This document shows, one piece after another, positions 6,704-15,599 of a stretch of 64,000 nt of DNA. Each line of letters opens with the position of its first letter. Within the stretch, counting starts at the first letter, position 1. This stretch comes from CAVREM01 sp963728825 (GTDB lineage: Bacteria; Acidobacteriota; Vicinamibacteria; Vicinamibacterales; CAVVIG01), in contig CAVSLA010000004.1 of NCBI GenBank assembly GCA_963728825.1, positions 1,488,001 through 1,552,000 of the forward strand, given 5' to 3'. The notes under the pieces were generated by a model. That model saw only the letters and a list, made by a program, of their open reading frames with translations. It had not been told where the DNA came from and ran no database searches. A program made the position numbers and the translations under genes.

Positions 6704-8557
6704 ATGTCGACACGCCGAGTTGCGCTTGTCCTCGTCCTGGGCGTCCTGACGATTGTCGGTCACCGGCTTGGCGCGGCCACGCCGCAGATGCCCGTGTCCG
6801 AAATTCGACCGGGTATGGTGGGCGTTGGCCACACCGTCTTTGCCGGCACCCGCGTCGAGGAGTTCCGCGCCAACATCATCGGCGTCATCGCAAACGTGAT
6901 CGGTCCGCGGCGGAACCTCATTCTGGCGAAGCTCGAAGGCGGTCCCCTCGCGCAGACCGGCGTCATTGCCGGAATGAGCGGCAGTCCGGTCTACATCGAC
7001 GGCAAGCTGATCGGCGCTGTGGCGTATTCGCTCGGCAGCTTCTCCAAGGAGCCGATCGCGGGGATTACGCCCATCGGAGAAATGACTGAAGCGGCCGCAA
7101 TGACGACGCCGCGTCCGGCGGCGGCCCGCGTGCGGCTCGAGTTCCCGATCACCCGGGAGAACCTGGTTTCGTCGTTCCGCCGTGCGTTGAACTGGAATCG
7201 CCCGTTCGCCGATCGAGCGACCGATGCGCAGTTGCTCGGCGTCAGCACGGTCGCCGGATTTGGCCCGCACGAGCTCGGCACGATGCTCCGGCCGATTGCG
7301 ACGCCTCTCGTGATGGGTGGGTTCGAGCCTGATTTCGGGGCGATGCTCGGCGCCGCATTTCAGGATCAGGGATTCATCCCGACTGGTGGTGCGGCGGGTC
7401 TCGGACCCGGAGACATGCCGTTCGAGGGTCCCCTGAAGCCGGGTGATGCGCTCGGCGTGACCTTCGTCGGCGGCGATCTGCTCCTCGGCGGCACGGGGAC
7501 CGTCACCCATATCGACGGCGATCATGTCTACGGGTTCGGCCACCCGATGTACAACCTCGGGCCGACCGAGTTCCCGATGACGCGCGCCTATGTCTACACG
7601 GTTCTGCCGAGCCTGTTCTCGTCAACCAAGCTCTCCACGACGAGCGAGGTGATCGGGACGTTGCTGCAGGATCGCGCGACGACCATCGCCGGCAGGCTCG
7701 GTCCCGGGCCGGCGACGATTCCGGTCACGCTGACGCTCGAGGCGGAGCGCGGCTCGCGCGAGACGTTCAACTTCAGCGTCGTCAAGGATCAGCTCTTCAC
7801 GCCGCTGATGAGTTATTCCGCGCTCGTCAACACCCTGCTCTCCTACGAGCGGCAGTTTGGCACGGCCACATTCGAGCTGACCGGCAAGGCCACGCTCAAG
7901 AACCACGGCGTGATCGCCTTCGACAATCTGTTCTCCGGTGGCGACTCGCCCGCGATCAGCGCCGCCTCGTCCGTCATCGCACCCATCACGACGCTGATGA
8001 CCAACGATGACGAGGCCGTGGAGATCGAGCGCCTCGACCTGACGATGAAGACCTCGGAGGAGCCGCGGACCGCCACGCTGCAGCGCGTCTGGGTCGACGA
8101 CCCTCGTCCGCGTGCGGGTCACACGGTGCCGCTGAAGGTCCATCTGCGAACTTACCGGGGCGAAGACGTGCTGCGCTCGATTCCGATCGAGATTCCCGCG
8201 ACGGCGCGCGGCAGCCTGTCGCTGATGGTGTCGGATGGCCTCCGTCTCGGCCAGGCCGAGCAGCGTGAAGCACGCACGACGCAGCCGCGAACCATCGAGC
8301 AGCTGGTGCGGACGCTGAACAAGAGCCGAAAGAACAACACGTTGTACGTCAAGCTGCTGAGCGGCGATGCTGGCGCGGTCGTCAACGGAGAACTGTTGTC
8401 CTCGCTGCCCCCTTCCGTGCTTGCGGTTCTCGAAGCGGATCGGAGCGGCGGCAACTTCAACCCCCTGTACAGCGCCACGCTCGGCGAGTGGGAAATCCCC
8501 ACCGCGCACGCCGTCTCCGGCGTCCGCACGCTGACCATCGCCGTCGCGCCGAACTGA
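6704..8557 (+). CDS. SpoIVB-family (S55) secreted serine peptidase
   Basis: A 617-residue exported protein with a hydrophobic signal segment (residues 6-24). Residues ~30-300 match the SpoIVB S55 peptidase domain: SEIRPGMVGVGHTVF near the N-terminus, the catalytic serine loop GMSGSPVYIDG (Ser at ~94), and GFGHPMYNLGP, which may carry the histidine. In sporulating Firmicutes this family cleaves SpoIVFA. This organism shows no sporulation genes here, so the substrate is unknown. The C-terminal half is of undefined function. A beta-propeller gene follows 9 bases later and is probably co-transcribed. Confidence 0.85.
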   Translation: MSTRRVALVLVLGVLTIVGHRLGAATPQMPVSEIRPGMVGVGHTVFAGTRVEEFRANIIGVIANVIGPRRNLILAKLEGGPLAQTGVIAGMSGSPVYIDGKLIGAVAYSLGSFSKEPIAGITPIGEMTEAAAMTTPRPAAARVRLEFPITRENLVSSFRRALNWNRPFADRATDAQLLGVSTVAGFGPHELGTMLRPIATPLVMGGFEPDFGAMLGAAFQDQGFIPTGGAAGLGPGDMPFEGPLKPGDALGVTFVGGDLLLGGTGTVTHIDGDHVYGFGHPMYNLGPTEFPMTRAYVYTVLPSLFSSTKLSTTSEVIGTLLQDRATTIAGRLGPGPATIPVTLTLEAERGSRETFNFSVVKDQLFTPLMSYSALVNTLLSYERQFGTATFELTGKATLKNHGVIAFDNLFSGGDSPAISAASSVIAPITTLMTNDDEAVEIERLDLTMKTSEEPRTATLQRVWVDDPRPRAGHTVPLKVHLRTYRGEDVLRSIPIEIPATARGSLSLMVSDGLRLGQAEQREARTTQPRTIEQLVRTLNKSRKNNTLYVKLLSGDAGAVVNGELLSSLPPSVLAVLEADRSGGNFNPLYSATLGEWEIPTAHAVSGVRTLTIAVAPN

Positions 8558-8566
8558 ACACCTTTC

Positions 8567-10801
8567 ATGGCTCGGGGCGTCCGCCCTCTTATCCTGCTGG
8601 TCATGGTCGCGACTCTCGTGTCGATCGAGGGTTCGTCTCCGAAGTTCTTCCAGGCCGCCACGCAGACAGATTTTCTCCGAGGCGATGTCGAGAACCTGTC
8701 GATCGACAGCCGCGGCCAGTTGCTCCTCGGTCCGGCCACCGAGCTGGTTTACGAGACGGCCTCGCCGTTCATCTGGGCGATCGTTCCTGGCACGGACGGA
8801 TCGCTGTTCATCGGCACGGGCAACGAGGGACGGGTCTTCAAGGTCGAGCCGCAGGGTAAAGGCGCGTCGTTTTTCGATTCGGCGGAGCTCGAGGCCCATG
8901 CGCTTGCGCCCGCGCCGGACGGCGGACTGTACGTAGCGAGCTCGCCCGACGGAAAGATTTACAAGGTGGATCGCAACGGCTCATCCACGACCTTCTTCGA
9001 GCCGGGCGAGCGCTACATCTGGGCGATGACCACCGATAGCAAGGGCAACCTCTACGCCGCGACCGGCGAGAAGGGGGTCATCTACAGGATTTCGCCCGAC
9101 GGCAAGGGCGCCCGCTTCTATCAGGCCTCTGCCACCCACGTCACGGCCCTCGCCTTCGATCGATCGGGCAATCTGCTGGTGGGTACCGAATCACCAGGCC
9201 GGGTGCTGCGGGTCGACCCCGAGGGGAAGGGGTTCGTGCTGCTCGATTCGCCGTTTCAGGAAATCCGTGCGCTGCGCTTCGACGACAAGGGGATGCTGTT
9301 TGCGGCGGCCGTCAGCAGCGGTGGTATAGCCATCGCGCCGCCGCGGCCCGACGATCGGCCGACGGAGCGCTCGACGGACACCGGCAGCGCCCCGGTGCCC
9401 GTGGTCACGGCGGAAATCACCTCGATTGCGGTGGTGGACACCTCGGGCGGGGCATCATCGTCAACGCCCGGCGCCCGGGAAGATCGGCGTGCACCGCGCG
9501 GCGCCGTCTACCGGATCGCGCCCGATGGCCTGTGGGACGAGCTGTGGCAGTCTCGCGAAGACTCGCCTTACGACCTGACCTTTGACGGCGAAGGGCGGTT
9601 GATCATCGCCACCGGCAATCGTGGAAAGCTGTTCCGCCTCGAAGGCAATCCGCCGCAGCCGACGCTCATCACGCGTGCCGGCGCACAGCAGGTCACCGCG
9701 TTCCACAAAGACTCGCGCGGCCAGCTGTACTTCGCCACCGCGAATCCGGGGAAAGTGTTTCGCGTCGGTGTGCAGCGCGCGCCGCGCGGCACCTACGAAT
9801 CCGAGCCGCGGGACGCACAGGTCGTCGCCGCCTGGGGCGCGATCAGCTGGCGGGGCGCCACGCCGTCCGGGACGGCCGTTGAAATCTCGACGCGTTCGGG
9901 GAATACCCCGACGCCGGACGATACTTGGAGCGCGTGGTCGGCCCCGTATCAGGATCGCAACGGATCGGCGATCGTCAGCCCCAAGGCGCGGTATCTGCAG
10001 TGGCGTGCCGTCCTCAGCGGCAAGAGCGACACGCCGATTCTCACATCGGTGACTGCGGCCTATCTGCAGCGCAACCTCCGGCCCACCGTCCAGTCGATTA
10101 CCGTACATCCGCCGGGTATCGTGTTCCAGCGACCATTTTCGACCGGCGATCCCGAGCTCGCCGGCTTCGAGAACCAGACGACCCCCGATCGCAAGTTGAC
10201 CAACGCTGCCATGGCCACGCCGCAGGGAGGCAGCTCCCCCTCGCTCGGCCGGCGAACCTACCAGCGAGGCCTGCAGACCCTGGTGTGGCGCGCCGACGAT
10301 GAAAACGACGACGAGCTGTCGTTCGAGATCCGCTACCGCCGCGAGGGAGAACCAGTCTGGAAGGTGCTCCGCAGCGATCTCAACGAACAGATCCTGGTGT
10401 GGGACACCTCCACCGTGCCCAATGGCACCTACTTCGTGAAGATCGTCGCATCCGACGCACCGTCGAATGCCGGCGATGCGGCGCTGGTCGGCGAAATGGA
10501 CAGCGTCGCGTTCGAGGTCGACAACACCCCGCCGGACGTCACCGTTCAGAACGTGCGCGCCGAAACCGCGCGCACGGCCATCAGCTTTACCGTGACCGAC
10601 GATCATTCACCGGTTCAGCGCGTCGAATCCTCCGACGACGGCCAGCAGTGGCGGGCGCTGTTCCCGGTGGATGGGATCGCCGATTCGCGAACCGAGCGCT
10701 ACGAGGTGACGCTCGCGCGTCCGCTCGGCCCACGCGGGCTCACGATTCGGGTGACTGATGCGATGAACAACGTGGTCACCGTGCAGGTCGAGGGCCGGTA
10801 G
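8567..10801 (+). CDS. Secreted beta-propeller protein with C-terminal Ig-like region
   Basis: 744 residues with an N-terminal signal segment (LILLVMVATLVSI). From residue ~60 to ~400, blade-like repeats recur with the pattern G-x-[VIL]-[FYL]-[KR]-[VIL] (GRVFKVEPQG, GKIYKVD, GVIYRISPDGKG, GRVLRVDPEGKG, AVYRIAPDG, GKLFRLEG, GKVFRVG), as in NHL/SMP-30-like propellers. Residues ~520-744 look like beta-sandwich domains (LVWRADDENDDELSFEIRYR, FEVDNTPPDVTVQNVRA). No catalytic site is evident, and a binding or scaffold role outside the cytoplasm is inferred. The partner is probably the upstream S55 peptidase. Confidence 0.7.
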   Translation: MARGVRPLILLVMVATLVSIEGSSPKFFQAATQTDFLRGDVENLSIDSRGQLLLGPATELVYETASPFIWAIVPGTDGSLFIGTGNEGRVFKVEPQGKGASFFDSAELEAHALAPAPDGGLYVASSPDGKIYKVDRNGSSTTFFEPGERYIWAMTTDSKGNLYAATGEKGVIYRISPDGKGARFYQASATHVTALAFDRSGNLLVGTESPGRVLRVDPEGKGFVLLDSPFQEIRALRFDDKGMLFAAAVSSGGIAIAPPRPDDRPTERSTDTGSAPVPVVTAEITSIAVVDTSGGASSSTPGAREDRRAPRGAVYRIAPDGLWDELWQSREDSPYDLTFDGEGRLIIATGNRGKLFRLEGNPPQPTLITRAGAQQVTAFHKDSRGQLYFATANPGKVFRVGVQRAPRGTYESEPRDAQVVAAWGAISWRGATPSGTAVEISTRSGNTPTPDDTWSAWSAPYQDRNGSAIVSPKARYLQWRAVLSGKSDTPILTSVTAAYLQRNLRPTVQSITVHPPGIVFQRPFSTGDPELAGFENQTTPDRKLTNAAMATPQGGSSPSLGRRTYQRGLQTLVWRADDENDDELSFEIRYRREGEPVWKVLRSDLNEQILVWDTSTVPNGTYFVKIVASDAPSNAGDAALVGEMDSVAFEVDNTPPDVTVQNVRAETARTAISFTVTDDHSPVQRVESSDDGQQWRALFPVDGIADSRTERYEVTLARPLGPRGLTIRVTDAMNNVVTVQVEGR

Positions 10802-10809
10802 TTCCCCTT

Positions 10810-10880
10810 ATATAGGCCGGGTCCTTTCGAACGCGGCCTAGCGGCATGGGATGTAGGCCGGGTCTTTTTGGACCCGGCTT
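10810..10880. repeat. TAGGCCGGGTC-type extragenic repeats, possible bidirectional terminator
   Basis: Two copies of a TAGGCCGGGTC(C)TTT module lie head to tail. The second forms a perfect 8-bp hairpin GCCGGGTC-TTTTTG-GACCCGGC (10857-10878). It sits between two convergent genes (8567-10801 plus, 10909-11745 minus) and could terminate both, although no long U-run follows the stem. It is related in layout to the repeats at 337-386 and 13785-13868. Confidence 0.55.
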
Positions 10881-10908
10881 AACGCTTAACTTGGGACTTG
10901 GGATTCGG

Positions 10909-11745
10909 CTACGCCGTACGTTTGCGGGCGGACCGGATGGCACGCAGGTCGAGCGGATCCTTGGTAGCGCGCACCGTGGTGTGCGCGACAATCCAGACGA
11001 CATTTACGGCGACCGGCAGACCGGCCATGCTCGAGGGTTCGAACAGGATGCTGGCGGGCTCGAACCGGGCACGCGACACCGTTCCGATCAGCCCCTCCAC
11101 CGCCTTCGCTTCGGCATCGTCAGAGGGAATCCAACGACCGCCGGTCGAATTCAGCACCTCGAGGCTGCCGACACGCCCTTCACGGGTCACCACCGCCGAC
11201 AGGGTGAAGTGCGCATCCATGTTGGCCGGCGTCACCCAGATGGGTTCGTCGAGCGCGCGCGGCATGCGGACGCGCGAGCTGGCGCTCACCGGGTAGAGAT
11301 TCGAACCGGGCGTGGCGAACATGCGGACCATCGCCGCCGTCGAGTCGGGCCGTTCGTTGGTGGCCACGCGCATCATCCCGAGCGTGATGACGACGCAGGC
11401 GAGCGCCGCCGCCATGGCGCTCAACCCGGCGTAGACGAGGTGCATATCGGCGAACGCGTCCTGCACCCAGGCGGCGAAAGACACCCGGTCCTCGGCCTTC
11501 ATGCGGCTGATCACCGTGGCCTGAAGGTTGAGGTCGTCCTCAGCCGAGAGATTCGACAGGGCAATCCGCCCGGGCAGACCGTGGCGCAGCGCGTTGCGCA
11601 GCATGCGGAGATCGTCGAGCGTGGCGGCGCACTTGTCACACCACTCCAGATGCGAGCTGACCGCGATCTGATCGCTGAACGGCAGTTCCGAGTCGTGGTA
11701 GGCGTCCAGACGCCGCCGCGTCGCCGCGCAGGTCAGGACCTTCAT
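10909..11745 (-). CDS. Anti-sigma factor (zinc-finger type) with periplasmic C-terminal domain
   Basis: A 278-residue membrane protein that starts four bases inside the upstream sigma-factor gene. The N-terminus carries the ZAS/zf-HC2 signature H-x3-C-x2-C (HLEWCDKC) after LTCAATRRRLDAYHDSELP. One transmembrane segment lies at about residues 103-126 (AGLSAMAAALACVVITLGMM). The outside part (ANMDAHFTLSAVVTREGRVG onward) resembles TonB-C/energy-transducer-like domains (inference). It should sequester the ECF sigma factor until an envelope signal releases it. Confidence 0.85.
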   Translation of the reverse strand: MKVLTCAATRRRLDAYHDSELPFSDQIAVSSHLEWCDKCAATLDDLRMLRNALRHGLPGRIALSNLSAEDDLNLQATVISRMKAEDRVSFAAWVQDAFADMHLVYAGLSAMAAALACVVITLGMMRVATNERPDSTAAMVRMFATPGSNLYPVSASSRVRMPRALDEPIWVTPANMDAHFTLSAVVTREGRVGSLEVLNSTGGRWIPSDDAEAKAVEGLIGTVSRARFEPASILFEPSSMAGLPVAVNVVWIVAHTTVRATKDPLDLRAIRSARKRTA

Positions 11746-12347
11746 TCCGCCCTCGCCTCACGCAACTCCTGGCGCAGCGCGTGGCGCGCGCGCGTGAGCC
11801 GCGACTTGACGGTACCGACGGCGACGCCGAGTGAATAGGCGATCTCTTCGTAGCTGAGGCCGTCGATCTCGCGCAGCACGATGGCGGTCCGCTGATCGAA
11901 CGGCAGATGATCGAGCGCCGACTCGAGCCGCGCGGCGAGCTCCTTTTGCGCGAGCATTCGATCCGGTCGCGCTTCGCCTGCCGAGACGAATTCGCCATGG
12001 ACGGCAACGTGCTGATCCAGCGACACCTGATCGGCCCGGTGCCGTCGCCGCCAGAACCGGTGACGGTTGCGCGCCTGATTGATGGCGATGCGGTAGATCC
12101 AGGTCCGAAGGGAGGAATGGCCGCGGAAGCGGCCGATGGTCCGGAAGACGCGGAGGAACACCTCCTGGGAGAGGTCGAGGGCCTCTTCCCGATCGCCCAG
12201 CAGGTTCACCGCCAGCTGAACGACCATCCGCTGATGTTCGGCGACGAGCTCCGAGCAGGCGGCTTCCTCACCGGTTGCGCACCGCTGCACGAGCGACGCC
12301 TCGCGAACGCCGACTTCAGACCAACCGACAACGCGGGCCTGCTTCAC
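11742..12347 (-). CDS. ECF-type RNA polymerase sigma factor (RpoE family)
   Basis: About 201 residues from the GTG at 12347. Region 2 reads ALDLSQEVFLRVFRTIGRF and TWIYRIAINQARNRHR. Region 4 reads LPFDQRTAIVLREIDGLSYE followed by EIAYSLGVAVGTVKSRLTRA. The reading frame is open further upstream to 12467, but that would overlap the divergent TPR gene; GTG 12347 is preceded by GGGGA at a plausible distance. Its stop overlaps the start of the anti-sigma gene by four bases, the usual arrangement for ECF/anti-sigma pairs. Confidence 0.9.
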   Translation of the reverse strand: MKQARVVGWSEVGVREASLVQRCATGEEAACSELVAEHQRMVVQLAVNLLGDREEALDLSQEVFLRVFRTIGRFRGHSSLRTWIYRIAINQARNRHRFWRRRHRADQVSLDQHVAVHGEFVSAGEARPDRMLAQKELAARLESALDHLPFDQRTAIVLREIDGLSYEEIAYSLGVAVGTVKSRLTRARHALRQELREARAE

Positions 12348-12456
12348 CGTGAAGTCCCCAATCGCCGCTGCTACCGGGCGGGCAGCTCCCACTATACCCA
12401 ATTTAGACACCTCGGGCGGCTGGAAGTTCCGGCCGGCTGGTAGGATAGGCCAAGCC

Positions 12457-13734
12457 GTGAAGCGCACGCTGGCCGCAACCCTCCTGCTGATCGGGGCTAC
12501 CGTAGCCGCGGCGGTCGCCTATCAGGCAGCCGCGCAGGAACGCGACTATCGTGCGAAGCTGAGCCAGGGAGCCCAGGCGCTGGCTGACGACCAGACGTTC
12601 GGCGCCATCGAGGCGTACAGCGGTGCCATCGCGCTGCGTCCCGACTCGATGCTGGCACATCTGCGCCGGGGCGAGGCGTATCAGCGCCGCAACGAGCTCG
12701 AAGCGGCGACCAACGACTTCCGCCGGGCAGCGGATCTCGATCCATCAGCGACGCGTCCACTCGAGGCGCTCGGGGACGTGTTGTACCAGCGAGGACGACA
12801 CGCGCGCGCGGCGGAGATCTACGAACGGCGGCTCGCCGTGGACGCGCAGGCTCCTCGAGTCGGCATGAAGCTCGCCGTTGCGCGGTACCGTGCCGGCCAG
12901 ATGGACGGGGCCCTCGCCGCGGCCCGCGACGCCGTCCGGCTCGACGAGCGGCTGGCCGACGCGCATCTCTTGATCGGCGTCTGCCTGCGAGACAAGCAGC
13001 AGCTCGCTGAGGCCGCCGTCGCGCTCGAAAAAGCGGCGGAGCTGTCGCCGGCTCTCCTCTCGGCGCGCGAAGAGCTGGCCGAGATTTATGCCGCGCTGGG
13101 ACGCCGCGGCGACGAGCTCGAGCAGCTGCAGCTTCTGGCGGTGCTGGATCGGACGCGCGCCGAGCGCCAGGTCGCTGTCGGACTGGCGCAGGCGCGGGCC
13201 GGGCGGGACGACCTTGCCGTGCTGACGCTCGGCAACGCTCTCGATCGCACGCCAGATCATCCGCTGATTTACGGGGCGCTCGGGCAGGTCTGGCTCGGGC
13301 AGGCCATCGCGCGTGGTGACTCGGTCGCTCTGGTGAAGGCGATCGAGGCACTGGAGCGGGCAGCCGCCACCGACAGTGCCACGAGCACGATCCTCACCGC
13401 GTATGGCCGCGCGCTGTTGATGGACAACCAGGTCGCCGCCGCCGAGAGGGTTCTCCAGCAGGCGGCACGGCGCTACCCGGTCGATCCGTCGGCGCTGCTC
13501 GCGTATGCCTCGGTGGCCGAACGGTCGAATCACCTCGCTGCGGCGCGTACGGCGCTCATCGAATACGGCGCGCTGATGACCGACGAGCCTGACTTCGGGG
13601 CACGGGCCGCGAGCATCGCGCGCCTGTCGTTCAGGCTGAACGATCGGGTTACTGCGGCCGCGTGGATCGCCCGAGGGCTTCAGAGAGATCCAGGCAATCC
13701 CGCGCTGCAGGCCCTGGAGACGCGGGCCAGGTAA
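12457..13734 (+). CDS. TPR-repeat exported protein
   Basis: 425 residues from the GTG at 12457, beginning MKRTLAATLLLIGATVAAAV, a signal or anchor segment. The rest is a chain of tetratricopeptide repeats (SMLAHLRRGEAYQRRNELEA, PLEALGDVLYQRGRHARAAE, ADAHLLIGVCLRDKQQLAEA, LLSAREELAEIYAALGRRGD), with A/G/Y at the TPR consensus positions. No enzymatic domain is seen. It is divergent from the ECF sigma operon, with both starts within 110 bases. The specific role is unknown; a protein-interaction scaffold is likely. Confidence 0.75.
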   Translation: MKRTLAATLLLIGATVAAAVAYQAAAQERDYRAKLSQGAQALADDQTFGAIEAYSGAIALRPDSMLAHLRRGEAYQRRNELEAATNDFRRAADLDPSATRPLEALGDVLYQRGRHARAAEIYERRLAVDAQAPRVGMKLAVARYRAGQMDGALAAARDAVRLDERLADAHLLIGVCLRDKQQLAEAAVALEKAAELSPALLSAREELAEIYAALGRRGDELEQLQLLAVLDRTRAERQVAVGLAQARAGRDDLAVLTLGNALDRTPDHPLIYGALGQVWLGQAIARGDSVALVKAIEALERAAATDSATSTILTAYGRALLMDNQVAAAERVLQQAARRYPVDPSALLAYASVAERSNHLAAARTALIEYGALMTDEPDFGARAASIARLSFRLNDRVTAAAWIARGLQRDPGNPALQALETRAR

Positions 13735-13740
13735 CCGCTT

Positions 13741-13868
13741 CACCGGCCTGCGTACGAACGCCACCCCGACGCCGGGCCTAAGAGGCCCGGCCTACGTACG
13801 AACGAGGCCCGGCCTGATACGGCGGACGTACGTAAGGCGGACCTCTTAGGTCCGCCATAGGTCCGCCG
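13741..13868. repeat. GTACGTAC / GGACCT-AGGTCC palindromic repeat cluster
   Basis: The intergenic space holds several palindromic modules: GCCGGGCCT-AAGAGGCCCGGC (about 13772-13791), CCTACGTACGAACGAGG, GGACGTACGTAAGG, and GGCGGACCT-CTT-AGGTCCGCC (about 13836-13857). They match the modules at 337-386. The cluster sits between convergent genes (TPR plus; permease minus). Probably a dispersed extragenic palindromic element; a terminator role is possible. Confidence 0.65.
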
Positions 13869-14669
13869 CTACTTCCCCCATCCCGTCTTCGGATCCGTCC
13901 GGTCCCGCAGGCCGTCGCCAAGAAAGTTGAAACCGAGCACCAGCAGCGCGATCGCGAGCCCCGGGAAAATCGTCAGATGCGGTGCGTCGAGAAGGTGCGC
14001 CCGGCCGCCGTTCAGCATCGTCCCCCAACTGGGCGTCGGCGGCTGCACGCCCAACCCGAGGAAGCTGAGCGCCGCTTCTCCGATGATCGCAGCGCCCATC
14101 CCAAGCGTCGCCTGCACGACGACCGCAGGCAAGGCGGGCGGCACGACGTGCCGCCACAGAATTCGAACGGTGCCGGCTCCGAGTGCTCGCGCGGCCTGAA
14201 CGTACTCGAATTCGCGGGTTCGCAGCACCTGGCCCCGAACGAGACGCGCGTAACCGACCCATCCGATAACGGTCAGTGCGAGCAGCACGTTCGTCAGGCT
14301 GGGACCAAGGACCGCGACCAGCGCAATCGCCAATAGCAGCCCCGGAAAGGCCAGCAGCGTATCGATGACCCGGCTGATCACATCGTCGAGCGTCCCGCCC
14401 ACGTATCCGGCGATGCCGCCGAGGACGGTGCCGACCGTCGCGGAAATGCTGACGACCGTCAACCCGACGAAGAAGGAAATCCGGGCGCCGGCGAGAACCC
14501 GGGCGAGGATGTCGCGTCCCAGCTCATCGAGTCCGAATGGATGGCGCGCGCTCGGCCCCGTGAGCCTGAGCGCCAGCTCCTGAGACGATGGTTCGAACGG
14601 CATCAGTGCGGGCCCGATGACTGCGGCTGCAAGCGCCGCCCCGACGATCACGATTCCTGTTCTCAACAC
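13869..14669 (-). CDS. Dipeptide/nickel-type ABC transporter permease, DppC-like
   Basis: A 266-residue inner-membrane permease. An N-terminal anchor precedes the typical segment HPFGLDELGRDILARVLAGA, followed by several membrane helices and the EAA loop (YVQAARALGAGTVRILWRHV) that contacts the ATPase. The C-terminus GFNFLGDGLRDRTDPK is characteristic of DppC/OppC. It lies 9 bases after the DppB-like gene. No binding protein or ATPase gene is nearby, so the substrate (peptide, nickel or other) cannot be assigned. Confidence 0.9.
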   Translation of the reverse strand: MLRTGIVIVGAALAAAVIGPALMPFEPSSQELALRLTGPSARHPFGLDELGRDILARVLAGARISFFVGLTVVSISATVGTVLGGIAGYVGGTLDDVISRVIDTLLAFPGLLLAIALVAVLGPSLTNVLLALTVIGWVGYARLVRGQVLRTREFEYVQAARALGAGTVRILWRHVVPPALPAVVVQATLGMGAAIIGEAALSFLGLGVQPPTPSWGTMLNGGRAHLLDAPHLTIFPGLAIALLVLGFNFLGDGLRDRTDPKTGWGK

Positions 14670-14678
14670 TGTCGCGGT

Positions 14679-15599
14679 TCATTCGTAGCGAATTCGCGGA
14701 TCCAGCAGTCCATAGACCAGATCAGTCAGCAGGTTCATTCCGACGTAGGTCACGGCGATGAGCAGGATGCAGCCCTGGACCAGCGGATAGTCGCGGAAGG
14801 TGATCGACTGGATCAGCAGGCGGCCGACCCCCGGCCAGGCAAAAATCGTTTCCGTGATCACGGCACCGGTGAGGACCGCGCCGAGCTGCAGACCGAGGAC
14901 GGTGACGATCGGGATGAGGCTGTTCCTGAGGGCGTGTCGCAGCACAGCTCGCGCGCGCGAGACACCACGAGCCCGCGCAGCGAGCACATACACCTCGTGA
15001 AGTTCTTCGAGGACGCTGGCCCGCGTCATTCGCGCGAGCACGGCAGCGAGCGGCGCCCCCAAGGTAATCGCAGGCAGCACGAGATGCGCAAGTGTGCCGC
15101 GCCCCGAGACGGGCAGCCAGCCGAGCGTGACCGAGAACACGATCGCGAGCAGCGGACCGAGCCAGAAATTGGGAATCGAAATGCCGATGAGCGCGAGGGT
15201 CGTCGCTCCATGATCGATCGCCGATCCAGCGCGCACCGCGGCGACGATGCCGAGCGGCAGCGCGATGGCAAGGGCGACGGCCATGGCGGCGATCGCCAGC
15301 TCCAGGGTCGCCGGGATGCGCTCCGCAATCGCCCGGGTAACCGACTGATTGGTCCGCAGAGAAGTGCCGAGGTCGCCGCTGGCGGCACCGCGGAGAAACG
15401 CGAAGTACTGGACGTAGAGAGGACGATCGAGGCCGAGCCGGCGCCGCAGGTCGTTGACGTCTTCAGGGGCGGCGCTCTCCCCGAGCATCGATTGCACCGG
15501 ATCGCCTGGTACGACGTGAATCAGGGAGAAGACCAGCGTGGCGACGCCGAGCAGCACGGGGATCGTGAGCAGCAGCCGTCGAACGAAAAAGCGCGTCAA
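14679..15599 (-). CDS. Dipeptide/nickel-type ABC transporter permease, DppB-like
   Basis: A 306-residue permease with the DppB N-terminus (RFFVRRLLLTIPVLLGVATL, VVPGDPVQSMLG, DLRRRLGLDRPLYVQY), membrane helices, an EAA loop (YVLAARARGVSRARAVLRHA) and the ending GLLDPRIRYE. It forms the heterodimeric channel with the downstream DppC-like protein. It overlaps the preceding methyltransferase-like gene by four bases. The orphan pair must borrow an ATPase and a solute-binding protein encoded elsewhere. Confidence 0.9.
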   Translation of the reverse strand: MTRFFVRRLLLTIPVLLGVATLVFSLIHVVPGDPVQSMLGESAAPEDVNDLRRRLGLDRPLYVQYFAFLRGAASGDLGTSLRTNQSVTRAIAERIPATLELAIAAMAVALAIALPLGIVAAVRAGSAIDHGATTLALIGISIPNFWLGPLLAIVFSVTLGWLPVSGRGTLAHLVLPAITLGAPLAAVLARMTRASVLEELHEVYVLAARARGVSRARAVLRHALRNSLIPIVTVLGLQLGAVLTGAVITETIFAWPGVGRLLIQSITFRDYPLVQGCILLIAVTYVGMNLLTDLVYGLLDPRIRYE

